Shown: one piece after another, positions 1 through 7,909 of the stretch
Layout of the letters: each line of letters starts with the position of its first letter
Numbering within the stretch: the first letter of the stretch is position 1
Origin: Bacteroidota bacterium
GTDB lineage: Bacteria > Bacteroidota > Bacteroidia > Chitinophagales > Chitinophagaceae
Direction: 5' to 3'
DNA length: 51,834 nt
Assembly (NCBI GenBank): GCA_013286305.1
Contig: JABDFW010000014.1
Coordinates: 1-51,834, forward strand
Notes under the pieces: model-generated
What the model was told of the DNA's origin: nothing
Databases searched by the model: none
Seen by the model: only the letters and a program-made list of their open reading frames with translations
Position numbers and translations under genes: made by a program

Positions 1-1
1 A

Positions 2-127
2 GTCTGTTCAAACGCATGGAGCCAATATTTGCAGCAAAGCCTGTTTAGTTTGATAACCACAGGTAAAGGCCAGCCGGACCCTAAGGCAAAGGGTACAAAA
101 AAAACTGAGCCAGTATCCGCTTATTAA
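2..127 (+). CDS. Possible 3' end of a gene entering from the left edge
   Basis: One forward frame is open from the window edge for 41 codons to a TAA at 125-127, while the other two forward frames stop within about 17 codons. The peptide starts near VCSNAWSQYLQQ and ends in a lysine/proline-rich tail (PDPKAKGTKKTEPVSAY). It would converge on the minus-strand gene that ends at 177. The stretch is too short to name a family, and an open frame of this length can occur by chance. Confidence 0.25.
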   Translation, partial: VCSNAWSQYLQQSLFSLITTGKGQPDPKAKGTKKTEPVSAY

Positions 128-176
128 AGCGGGTACTGCGCCGGTAAAAACAAGCTTATATAAGCATATAAATAAC

Positions 177-929
177 TTATTCCAAATCATAATTCTGTTT
201 CAAAAAAGTCATAAACGCCGCCAGATATTTAAGATGGTTTTTCAGCATATAATTATAGCTATTAAGCACTATGGAGTATGTCCAGTAATTGTTTAAAAGT
301 AAATGCATTTTCTCTTCATCTTTCGATATCAAAACATAAATATCTGCGGGTATTTTGTTTGTTGTTTCAAAATCGTGATAGAACTGGTTGGTAAGCGTGC
401 CATCAAAAACCAGTTTAAATGAAGCCCAGGTCTGCATGTAATAATCGGTAACAAATTTTTCCTGGAGTTTTATATCATTATTTTTGCTTTCATACATGGC
501 AATGCTGTCGGCAACTTTGCCGGTTTTAACAAGGCTGTACCCGCCGGCATTTCTCAGCTGTACCAGGGTTAAATCATTAAATTCAAACAGGTGCAAACTC
601 ATCGTGTACTGCGATGCATAGAAAAAAATGGAATCCTGGGCAGGTGTATTTATAAAATTATTTTTTGATATTTTCATTAAAGAGTCAATCCCCTTTAGCT
701 CCAAATCATTTCTGTCTATCAGGCCTTTCAGTTCTGATGTATCACTTTGTATATTGTTTATTAACCCGGCTATATAATCTTTTTCACGATGGTTTTCAGA
801 AATTTTCTCCCTGATTGTTTCGGCAAAAAAGCCAAGTGTAACAGCCAGGAAAATCATTAAAAATTCAAGAAGGTATTCTTTCCATTTTTTCTTCCTGTGA
901 TGCAGATCAGGGTGATGATGTACTTCCAT
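177..929 (-). CDS. Hypothetical single-pass membrane protein, His-rich N-terminus
   Basis: This encodes 250 aa. The N-terminus is short and histidine-rich (MEVHHHPDLHHRKKK). It is followed by one hydrophobic segment at about residues 20-38 (LLEFLMIFLAVTLGFFAE) and a long soluble, probably helical part of about 200 residues. The arrangement resembles the DUF6090-like membrane proteins common in Bacteroidota, which have a basic head, one membrane helix and a helical domain outside it. The function is unknown. No partner gene is adjacent: the next gene upstream on this strand lies 288 bp away. The call rests on topology and resemblance, not on any catalytic motif. Confidence 0.6.
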   Translation of the reverse strand: MEVHHHPDLHHRKKKWKEYLLEFLMIFLAVTLGFFAETIREKISENHREKDYIAGLINNIQSDTSELKGLIDRNDLELKGIDSLMKISKNNFINTPAQDSIFFYASQYTMSLHLFEFNDLTLVQLRNAGGYSLVKTGKVADSIAMYESKNNDIKLQEKFVTDYYMQTWASFKLVFDGTLTNQFYHDFETTNKIPADIYVLISKDEEKMHLLLNNYWTYSIVLNSYNYMLKNHLKYLAAFMTFLKQNYDLE

Positions 930-1217
930 GTTTTATTTTTTTGTTGGGTATAAACCGGAAAAATGTTGTTCCGGGATGTGGTGGTTGTTGAATTTAATTT
1001 TATAAAGATATTCTTTTGGCAAACTGCAACTAATATGGCTGTAAATTTTTTTCTGCGCTGCAGGCCTCCATTGCACTGGGTGTGAACCCCAGGCAGGGAA
1101 CTGTTTGGAAATATGACTTTTTGATAAAGGTAAAAGCTTACCTGTTATAAAAGCCAACTTGTAAAATGGCAGCAAACGGTAAGTAGTTTTTTAAGTAGAT
1201 AGCATTACTGACTACTG

Positions 1218-2147
1218 CTACAACTTTACCAGTAGCCCAACGCCAATCATTGACTTTACCTGCAAGCCCGGGGATGTGTGGTTGGGGCCAAATAGCCTTA
1301 CGGTGTCATCGTATATCATATCCAGGCTCCATGTTGCGGAGAGCACTGTTGAAAGTTTTACGATGAACAGGTTGGACATGAGAATGTCTACATTTTGCGG
1401 GTTCTGTTCGTAATTGGAAAACAGGTCTAACCTGCCTTTATAGCTAACAATTTTGTTTAGGTTTTTGGTGTAACTGATTGTAGCAAAGGCGCCAATTTGA
1501 TTTTCAACTGTTTTCCCTGTGTCAACGCCGTATGCTCCCTGCGCAGCAAGGCTGTCATTATTTACTATTATCCAGCGGCTTGCAATGGGCGAAACAAAAA
1601 TAGACAGCTCCGGCACAGGATGATAGTCAAGCCCCACGCCTAACAACACGTATGCCGGTGCAAGAAAGTCGGAAGAAAGAGTTTTGGTATTATCGCTGTT
1701 ATAAGTATAGCCTTTAAAAAATTGAGAGTGGAAATTGAATATCCCTGATAAATTTAGTTTTGGATTGAGGGCGTATCCATATTTTGACAATATGTCAATC
1801 CTGTCATCATTCTTCCGGGCGCCTATGCTGGTTGTTTTCATGTAACCCAGGTTAATATCAAGGGTATTATCCCAACTGTTACGGCCTTTTTTATAAAATG
1901 CATGGCCGCCTATATAAGTATTTAAAGCGATAGCAAAATCGTCGCCGCCCGCCGCCCAGTTGCTCAGTGATGTTTGGGCAAGGTTTAAATTAAGGATCGC
2001 CCCGGTATGCCATAGTTTGGGTATGGTATCGTTGGGGTCTTTGGTTATTGTTTTGGATGATTCATTCTGTAATTCTTTAACTGTTTGATCCTGAGCGAAC
2101 GTAGTAACGCTTATAAAAAGTAAAAGGGTAGTAAATATGTGCTTCAT
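1218..2147 (-). CDS. DUF3078 domain-containing exported protein
   Basis: This encodes 309 aa with a clear signal peptide (MKHIFTTLLLFISVTTFAQ). The mature part carries the DUF3078 signature: a tryptophan-led strand, then NLNLAQTSLSNWAAGGDD, then alternating beta strands (NTYIGGHAFYKKGRNSWDNTLD) that continue to a C-terminal strand ending MIGVGLLVKL. That pattern suggests an outer-membrane or surface beta-barrel. DUF3078 proteins are widespread in Bacteroidota and have no established biochemical role. A candidate -7 box TACCTTTG on this strand lies about 240 nt upstream. The gene looks intact and of ordinary family length. Confidence 0.85.
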   Translation of the reverse strand: MKHIFTTLLLFISVTTFAQDQTVKELQNESSKTITKDPNDTIPKLWHTGAILNLNLAQTSLSNWAAGGDDFAIALNTYIGGHAFYKKGRNSWDNTLDINLGYMKTTSIGARKNDDRIDILSKYGYALNPKLNLSGIFNFHSQFFKGYTYNSDNTKTLSSDFLAPAYVLLGVGLDYHPVPELSIFVSPIASRWIIVNNDSLAAQGAYGVDTGKTVENQIGAFATISYTKNLNKIVSYKGRLDLFSNYEQNPQNVDILMSNLFIVKLSTVLSATWSLDMIYDDTVRLFGPNHTSPGLQVKSMIGVGLLVKL

Positions 2148-2480
2148 AAATAAGTTGTTTGTTAGTGATGTTAGACAGAGATACCACCGCCAGCACGGTA
2201 AATTCTCTTTTTGGGGCAGGTAATTGTAATAATATCAATTAGTTATACCTGCAACAGCCGTCGAAAGCGATAATGTGCAAACTGTGATAAAACGTATGAA
2301 ATTTTTAGGAAATGTACAAGTATGCGGAGCCCACAATCTGCGGTTATTTTTCATGGTAGCTTGTTTTTGAGTAGTACAAAGGGGCAAAGGTAAAAAATAA
2401 CCTTTATATAATAAATGGGTAGGATTGATATTTTATTATAGGCGTATAAAATTTGGATTTGACCGCGATATACAAACTGC
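2148..2480. other. Intergenic region, 333 bp, with a promoter-like box
   Basis: No credible gene was seen on either strand. The one recognisable signal is TACCTTTG on the minus strand at 2392-2385, an exact match to the Bacteroidetes -7 box TAnnTTTG. It could start the DUF3078 transcript with a long leader. No TTG was found at the expected distance upstream of it. The rest is AT-rich sequence without an obvious repeat or hairpin. Confidence 0.35.
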
Positions 2481-3002
2481 CTATTTTCTTATGATCACTT
2501 TTGTGCCTACGGGTATTGTTTGAAATAATTCATCCACATCCTCATTTTTCATGCTTATACAGCCTTCGGTCCAGTTCTGGTACCTGTCAACGGCAAAATT
2601 TTCATTTGGCCAGGTACCATGAATACCGACACCACCGCCGATTTGTGCGTTTTTAGGGATAAGCCCCTGTGCTTTTCGTAAATTGAATTTTGCATAACTT
2701 TCTGCTGTAGGGTAGTCCAGCATCATAAACTTATGCCACTTTTCATGCGGTTTCTTACCCGTTATGGTAAATATACCTTCCGGTGTTTCCCGGTCACCTT
2801 CCATCATTTTGTCCTTAAGATCATTGTTTCCAAATACAACAGGGTATTTAACAAGCCATCCCCTGTCATCATAAAGGGTTAATTCATAGTCATGTTTACT
2901 TATAATTATATAAAAACCCGGAACGGTATTATTTTTAGATCGAAAAGATGTTAAACCTATAAGCAGTAAAAAAACCGAAAGCAGCATTACTACTTTTTTC
3001 AT
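2481..3002 (-). CDS. L,D-transpeptidase family protein (YkuD fold)
   Basis: YkuD-family enzymes cross-link or modify peptidoglycan through a cysteine nucleophile, acting in the periplasm. Counted from the chosen start, the protein has 173 aa with a signal or anchor segment at 1-20, then VPGFYIIISKHDYELTLYDD, the start of the YkuD domain. The catalytic signature is split as usual: the histidine of IHGT at about residue 128 and the cysteine of TEGCISMKN at about residue 148. The open frame extends 29 codons further upstream, but the internal ATG at 3002 is preferred because MKKVVMLLSVFLLLIGL is a normal signal sequence. It stands alone, between a DUF3078 gene and an ECF sigma operon. The substrate (peptidoglycan or a lipoprotein) cannot be told from the sequence. 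Confidence 0.87.
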   Translation of the reverse strand: MKKVVMLLSVFLLLIGLTSFRSKNNTVPGFYIIISKHDYELTLYDDRGWLVKYPVVFGNNDLKDKMMEGDRETPEGIFTITGKKPHEKWHKFMMLDYPTAESYAKFNLRKAQGLIPKNAQIGGGVGIHGTWPNENFAVDRYQNWTEGCISMKNEDVDELFQTIPVGTKVIIRK

Positions 3003-3175
3003 GGAAGGAGCATTTGCAGTATAGAACGATTTTATAAGAGAAAGATTATTTGGAGTACATAAAATTTCGATTAAATTTTTTATGAGCATTAAACCTCACA
3101 AAAAAAGGCCCCGGAGAACCGGAACCTAAGTAATGCACAAACGAGAAAAATTTTTATGCTTTGATGATGGTTAAA

Positions 3176-4051
3176 TTACCAATTGCTAAACCGTATGCCC
3201 ACTGCATAGGGGTATTGCACTACTGCATCCTGCTGCAGCGCATTAATGCTGTAGCTTCCGTACAGCCTTATGGGCCCGATACCAAGCTCGGCAACGTATG
3301 CAAGGTTCCAGGGGTTAAGGTCAAAATCGCCGCCCACTTTTTGTTTGCCTCTTTCCCTGCTTTTTTGCTTGGTGTGGCTGCCGGTAAGGTATCCCGCGCT
3401 TATGCCTGCACTAAAACTAAAACCTCTCTTTTTGTCAGGGGTTGTATTTATGTTAAGCATAAGCGGTACCGTTAAGTAGCCGGCATACAGTTTGTCTTTT
3501 GAGAAATTTACGCTATCCCTGAAAATATACACAGGGTTTTTATTATACGTAATGTTATTCTCATAGCGAAAATTATACATCTCTAATCCTAACCCGTACT
3601 TTAAATTAAGTACGTGATGGGTTATATTAAGCTTCTGCATAAAGAACCAAACGTTAATATTGGTTGATTTAGTTGCTATAAGTTTAAGGTCTTCTTTTGT
3701 AAAGGGGGCGCCTGTACCGGCATGTAAAAAACTGTTAACTGCGGGAGTGCCGTAAGCTGTTTGATCGTTCCAGTTGGCAAAGCCAAGATCGAATATAAAC
3801 CAGTTGGTGCTGATGAGTGAATGGTTTCTTACACGGTTGCGGTTGCGAAACAGGTTAAGGTCAAACGAATAATGGTGATCTTGATTATTGTAATTGGAGT
3901 CATTGCTATTGTTTCGGTCTTTATTTTTTTGAATGATAATAAAGTTGCCAACGTGAATGGTATCGGTTTCGTCCTTTTTCGTTGAATCTGACTGGGCAAA
4001 TCCCTGCAAGGTGAGCAATAGTGCCACCATACCTAAAATAATTCTGTTCAT
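3176..4051 (-). CDS. Outer-membrane beta-barrel protein (PorT-like), third gene of the sigma operon
   Basis: This encodes 291 aa. A signal peptide (MNRIILGMVALLLTLQGFAQ) is followed by an Asn/Asp-rich linker at about residues 30-60. About 220 residues of alternating hydrophobic/polar strands follow (DLGFANWND, LKYGLGLEMYNFRYENN, GFSFSAGISAGYL), ending AVGIRFSNW. A terminal aromatic residue is typical of barrels inserted by the BAM complex. It resembles the PorT-like 'outer membrane beta-barrel' families of Bacteroidota. It lies 70 bp after the anti-sigma gene on the same strand, so it is probably co-transcribed with the ECF sigma factor and may be the envelope output or sensor of that system. 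That role is inference from context. Confidence 0.75.
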   Translation of the reverse strand: MNRIILGMVALLLTLQGFAQSDSTKKDETDTIHVGNFIIIQKNKDRNNSNDSNYNNQDHHYSFDLNLFRNRNRVRNHSLISTNWFIFDLGFANWNDQTAYGTPAVNSFLHAGTGAPFTKEDLKLIATKSTNINVWFFMQKLNITHHVLNLKYGLGLEMYNFRYENNITYNKNPVYIFRDSVNFSKDKLYAGYLTVPLMLNINTTPDKKRGFSFSAGISAGYLTGSHTKQKSRERGKQKVGGDFDLNPWNLAYVAELGIGPIRLYGSYSINALQQDAVVQYPYAVGIRFSNW

Positions 4052-4121
4052 AATAATTGAGTTAATAATTGAAATAATTCATGGGCACATCATCACCAAG
4101 GATCGGCAACCTGCAGTTTGC

Positions 4122-5228
4122 TTAGTTGGTATCTTTTTTTGGCCTGCTGCCGAATATACGGCCTGCTTTTTTTAAGAATCCTCTTATTTTATCTTTATTG
4201 AGTTCCAGCGAACCTACGTACATAGATTTGTTATCATCATCGGTATCTATTTCTTTGTACACAGCGGGTTTAATAATAGCATCGTTCCCGTGGTTATCGT
4301 TGACGGCAATAATTGCTACATTATCGTTTGGGTTTTTCTGGCCATTATCCGCCGGTGGTTGTATAATATCCACCGGTGGATTGGTATTTGTCGCAATTGC
4401 TTGCTTTTTCGGTGTCACTATAGCCAGGTGTGTTGCAACCAAAGTATCCACCGGCATTAGCTTGTTCTCACCATTTGTTGAAGCAATATTGATCGGGGCG
4501 TCAATTACCTTAATAACCGGCTGTTGCTGTTGTACGTCTTTATTAATTTTCTGTACCGGTCTAACAACTACCTCCTGCTTTGTAGCTGGTTTTACAACTA
4601 CTACACTACTCTGTGCTTTCTGCGGGGTAACAGGCGCCACTGGCGCAGGCTTTATAATTACGGGCGGCTCTGCTTTCTTCCCCTGGTCTTTTACAGCCAC
4701 AATTCCTTTGTCCACATTAGTTGTTGTTGGGTATAACCACCATCCTAACAAAGCTATAAGGATCACTGCTGCCGCCACAGCTATTCTTGTCCAACGCAGG
4801 TAAACCACCCGTCTTTCTTCCTCCTTCCTGTACAAAGAGCTTTTGTCTGCAAAAACTATTGCTTCCGGCTGCAATACTGTTTGTTTAAGCAAGGTAAACT
4901 CACTCTGTAACTGCGGATGCTGCAATACAAATTTTTCAACCTTTTCCCTTGCCTTATCATCCAATTCCCTGTCGATATATAAAAAAAAGAATTCTTCGTA
5001 ATTATTAATGTTAATGTCAACATCTGTTGTTTTATACAATGATGACTTATCAGGAAACACCAGGCCGTCTTCGGGCTGTAGCTTTATTTGTTGCATTATT
5101 TCCAGTTCTGCAGCCAAATCCGGGTTTTGCTGCACAAACAATTCTACCGCTGCACGCTGCTGAGTGTTTAGCTCGTTATCAGCGTACATCAAAAAAAACT
5201 CTTCGTAGTTGTGTCTGTTCATTGTCAT
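4122..5228 (-). CDS. Probable anti-sigma factor with a duplicated N-terminal domain
   Basis: This encodes 368 aa and starts 2 nt after the stop of the ECF sigma gene, so translation is probably coupled. Residues 7-66 and 76-134 are two copies of the same unit (NYEEFFLMYADNEL / NYEEFFFLYIDREL, each ending in DKSSLY). The unit is a cytoplasmic helical domain of the kind that binds ECF sigma factors. One membrane helix follows at about 149-166 (RIAVAAAVILIALLGWWLY). After that comes a Pro/Val/Lys-rich, low-complexity periplasmic part that crosses the cell wall space and ends in a basic tail. No HxxxCxxC zinc motif is visible in either unit. Anti-sigma function is inferred from operon position and topology. 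Confidence 0.75.
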   Translation of the reverse strand: MTMNRHNYEEFFLMYADNELNTQQRAAVELFVQQNPDLAAELEIMQQIKLQPEDGLVFPDKSSLYKTTDVDININNYEEFFFLYIDRELDDKAREKVEKFVLQHPQLQSEFTLLKQTVLQPEAIVFADKSSLYRKEEERRVVYLRWTRIAVAAAVILIALLGWWLYPTTTNVDKGIVAVKDQGKKAEPPVIIKPAPVAPVTPQKAQSSVVVVKPATKQEVVVRPVQKINKDVQQQQPVIKVIDAPINIASTNGENKLMPVDTLVATHLAIVTPKKQAIATNTNPPVDIIQPPADNGQKNPNDNVAIIAVNDNHGNDAIIKPAVYKEIDTDDDNKSMYVGSLELNKDKIRGFLKKAGRIFGSRPKKDTN

Positions 5229-5230
5229 AA

Positions 5231-5716
5231 TTACATCACATTTTCAGGGCTCACTAAATAATTTCGCAATGTCAACCTTGCCCGGTGTAAATATACTTTT
5301 ACCTGGCTTTCATTCAAACCCATTATTTGTCCAATCTCCTCATAACTGTATCCTTCATAATCCTTCAGCAAAACAAGGCTTTTTTGTGTATCGCTAAGCC
5401 TGTTAAGCGCTTCATGCAGGGTTTTCTTCATATCGTTCACCTGGTAGTTGTGCACTTTCGACTCCGCGTGAAACTCATCTTTCAACTGCAGCCTTTTAAC
5501 CTTTCTTATATGGTCTATCATCTGGTTATACGCCACTGTGAAAAGATACGATTTGCATTTCTCATTCTCTACAATATCCCGGTTACGCCACAATTTTTCA
5601 AAAGCCGTTTGTACAATATCCCTTGAGTCTTCTTCATGGCGAAGGTTTTTCACTATGAAGCGAAATACATTATCAGCATATTGGTTCACACATTCATTAT
5701 ATTCTCGTTCGGTCAT
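5231..5716 (-). CDS. ECF RNA polymerase sigma factor
   Basis: This is a sigma-70 family extracytoplasmic-function factor. Region 2 holds the core-binding and -10 recognition helices (YADNVFRFIVKNLRHEEDSRDIVQTAFEKLW, with SYLFTVAYNQMIDHIRK). Region 4 is the C-terminal helix-turn-helix (LSDTQKSLVLLKDYEGYSYEEIGQIMGLNESQVKVYLHRAR). The frame extends 18 codons upstream to 5770, but MTEREYNECVNQYAD is the usual start for this group in Bacteroidota, and the longer start would sit almost against a hairpin at 5776-5803. It heads a three-gene unit with the anti-sigma and beta-barrel genes downstream. No TonB-dependent receptor is adjacent, so it need not belong to a SusCD-type uptake system. Confidence 0.92.
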   Translation of the reverse strand: MTEREYNECVNQYADNVFRFIVKNLRHEEDSRDIVQTAFEKLWRNRDIVENEKCKSYLFTVAYNQMIDHIRKVKRLQLKDEFHAESKVHNYQVNDMKKTLHEALNRLSDTQKSLVLLKDYEGYSYEEIGQIMGLNESQVKVYLHRARLTLRNYLVSPENVM

Positions 5717-5775
5717 AAACAGCGGGATATCATTTATCTCATCATCGTTACTGATTATAGTACGCCGCAATAAAC

Positions 5776-5803
5776 AAAAAGTTACATTCCCGGGTAACTT
5801 TTT
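5776..5803 (-). terminator. Perfect 10-bp hairpin upstream of the sigma gene
   Basis: AAAAAGTTAC and GTAACTTTTT form a perfect 10-bp stem around an 8-nt loop. Read on the minus strand, the stem ends in a T-rich run, so it could terminate the esterase transcript that ends at 5888. Its position just before the sigma gene also fits an operator or leader structure. The two roles cannot be separated by sequence alone. Confidence 0.5.
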
Positions 5804-5887
5804 TACAAAATTGTGGTTTTTGAGGCCGATTTACAGGAAAATTATAACGGAGGGCAGGGATACACTGATCAATTATTGGCTTCCTTA

Positions 5888-7051
5888 TCACCATTCCAAT
5901 AATTTTCCAACTGCTTCGTCTCCCATCACTGCATTTGATGGCCTGGGATATGCATCGTTGAAAACCGCCAGTTGTTGCGGAGTAAAAACAGCGCTTTTCG
6001 ATTCATCAACTATGCCATTTTTACTTACAGCAGCAATATCAAGGTTTAGATGTTTTGCAAAAAATGCATAAACGGCGTTTCTTTTTGAAGGGCCGTAATC
6101 GTGTTTTTCATTTGGCAGGTGCACATTCTCAACATCCGTTTCTTTTCCAAAATACCTGTATATATTTTGGATGTAAGGGTACTCAATAATAGGAACATTT
6201 TTGGTCCAGTCATCGCCATCTGAAACCAATAACATAGGCCGCGGTGCCGCCAATGCGGCAATCTCAACATTACTTGTTTGGTTATCGGGGCGTTTATGAA
6301 TGGGCATGCCGCTTTCGCAAATACAACCTCCAAAAAAATAAGCCGACACCATAACAACCGGCGCCGATACTTTTACACGTTTGTCAATAGCGGTTAAAAG
6401 AATGGTTTGGGTACCACCACCTGAAGCGCCTGTAACGCCAACTCGCGAGGTGTCAACCCAGGGCAGGGATAATAAAAAGTCCAGTGCCCTTATGCTGTTA
6501 TAGGTTTGCAGTTTTAATGCTTTGGGTATTTCGTGGTTGGATTGTTTGCTGTCGCCGTAACCAACCATATCATATGCAAACACGGTAGCACCCATTTGGG
6601 CAAGCGTGGCACATAGTTTTTGTTCGTCAGGCTGAAAACGCCCATCAGGATCATGAAAATGCCCGTGTGGTGACAAAATACCCGCAGTGGGTTTTGAGGT
6701 GTTTATTGGGGTGTACAGGTTGCCTGTTAAATAATATCCCGGCAATGTTTCAATAGCGATGTTTTCGATAGTATAACCGTTCACTGTTCTTTTGCCGGTT
6801 ATCAGTATGTTCAGTTTTGACTTTGCCGGCATATTTGTAAGTTCTGCCCCTTCCAATATACCCGCCCTGATTATTGCGGCACGTTTATTCCATGTGGCGG
6901 CATCATGGTAAGTTTTGGCAAATTCCTGGTGCACTTTAATTGCCTGCTCTTCAGTATAATAGGCCCCGCGGCATAAATTAGATGTATCAATATTGGTTTG
7001 CGCCAATGGCTGAAGGGGGGTGAGTATAGCAGCAAATAATATTTTGTGCAT
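5888..7051 (-). CDS. Secreted alpha/beta hydrolase, acetylxylan-esterase-like
   Basis: This encodes 387 aa with a signal peptide (MHKILFAAILTPLQPLAQ). The fold is alpha/beta hydrolase: an oxyanion-hole region around GILSPHGHF, the nucleophile serine in GVTGASGGGTQ (about S210), an acid in SDGDDW (about D278) and the histidine in NEKHDYG (about H317). The sequence resembles acetylxylan esterases and dienelactone-hydrolase-like proteins of Bacteroidota that remove acyl groups from plant polysaccharides. No xylanase or SusCD pair is adjacent, so the substrate is open. It faces away from the small exported protein at 7177, sharing a 125-bp divergent spacer. Confidence 0.8.
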   Translation of the reverse strand: MHKILFAAILTPLQPLAQTNIDTSNLCRGAYYTEEQAIKVHQEFAKTYHDAATWNKRAAIIRAGILEGAELTNMPAKSKLNILITGKRTVNGYTIENIAIETLPGYYLTGNLYTPINTSKPTAGILSPHGHFHDPDGRFQPDEQKLCATLAQMGATVFAYDMVGYGDSKQSNHEIPKALKLQTYNSIRALDFLLSLPWVDTSRVGVTGASGGGTQTILLTAIDKRVKVSAPVVMVSAYFFGGCICESGMPIHKRPDNQTSNVEIAALAAPRPMLLVSDGDDWTKNVPIIEYPYIQNIYRYFGKETDVENVHLPNEKHDYGPSKRNAVYAFFAKHLNLDIAAVSKNGIVDESKSAVFTPQQLAVFNDAYPRPSNAVMGDEAVGKLLEW

Positions 7052-7176
7052 GGCAGCTTTTTTTGAGCGTTACAGGAATAGTAAGCTTGAGGCTATGGCA
7101 ATTTAAATGAAATTTAGAACAGATAGGATTTTAAAAAAATAGTAGATTTATATGCGATAATTTTTTAGTTATAAAT

Positions 7177-7803
7177 ATGCGAAACCCTTTCAAAAAATAT
7201 TTTGCTCTTCTCGTTCTAATTGTAGTGCCCTCCATTGTATTTTCGCAACAGGATAGTACAAGGATTAGAGATTCATCCAAGGTGCCTGGGTATAAATTAT
7301 CCGAAATACAATATTATAATCTGGGTAAAGCTTCTTTAGATTCCATTGATAAAGCGCAGGACAGCCCCGCCTTAGATCACGCTTATCGTTATGCAGATTC
7401 TTTGGCTAAAGCGTATATAAACGACTATCCCGATAAAACACAGGGATATTGGCTTCGTGTTACTGCAGCAAAAAAGGCAGACAGGGATACCTCAAAAGGG
7501 CTTGCGATTGAACCTATAAATGAATTTTTACAAGTCTGGTCAAAAGATACTTCAACCTTTTCAAGAAACGTTATTGGTGTTAATTTGCATTACACTATTC
7601 TTTATTATCTTATTCATGCTAAAAATATGTCCAGGATTGATGCTTATAGCAAAACTACCGACGCTTTGAAGCAAATAGTCGACATTTTGAACGATCCCAA
7701 TAACGAACTTTATCAATGGGCAAGTTTAATACTTAAAGACCTTACATACCATCCTATTCCCAAATTTGAAGATTCAAAGCCTGGGAAAAAAGGTAAAGGC
7801 TGA
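7177..7803 (+). CDS. Hypothetical exported protein, helical TPR-like
   Basis: This encodes 208 aa with a signal peptide ending near FSQ (residue 24). The mature part is rich in Lys, Asp and Ser and looks mostly helical. Segments such as PALDHAYRYADSLAKAYIND and YSKTTDALKQIVDILNDPN resemble degenerate tetratricopeptide helices. It ends in a basic PGKKGKG tail. No catalytic motif is visible. It is followed after 106 bp by kbl, which has its own promoter box, so the two are probably not one transcript. The function is not recognised. Confidence 0.65.
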   Translation: MRNPFKKYFALLVLIVVPSIVFSQQDSTRIRDSSKVPGYKLSEIQYYNLGKASLDSIDKAQDSPALDHAYRYADSLAKAYINDYPDKTQGYWLRVTAAKKADRDTSKGLAIEPINEFLQVWSKDTSTFSRNVIGVNLHYTILYYLIHAKNMSRIDAYSKTTDALKQIVDILNDPNNELYQWASLILKDLTYHPIPKFEDSKPGKKGKG

Positions 7804-7881
7804 ATGACGCTAATATAATCGAAATGAAACAGCTTACTTCTCTTAATGGTTTTGGCGCAAAGCAATATCTTCTCTCCCCCT

Positions 7882-7889
7882 TATCTTTG
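7882..7889 (+). promoter_or_regulatory. -7 promoter box for kbl
   Basis: TATCTTTG matches the Bacteroidetes -7 box TAnnTTTG exactly and lies 20 nt before the kbl start codon, giving a short leader. The nearest upstream TTG is 27 nt away, longer than the usual spacing, so the -33 element is weak or absent. Confidence 0.5.
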
Positions 7890-7909
7890 CATCCCTAAAT
7901 GCTTTCCTC

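Noticed and set aside
8..190. 60-aa minus-strand ORF at the left edge
   Set aside because: It overlaps the end of the 177-929 gene and has no coding character; its hydrophobic look comes from AT-rich sequence.
933..1175. 80-aa minus-strand ORF between the DUF3078 and membrane-protein genes
   Set aside because: The composition is unlike a real protein, no promoter or homologous pattern was recognised, and the 288-bp spacer is better read as non-coding.
4126..4803. 225-aa plus-strand ORF opposite the anti-sigma gene
   Set aside because: It is the shadow of the Val/Pro/Lys-rich linker of the anti-sigma protein, giving a Thr/Ile/Gly-rich low-complexity translation.
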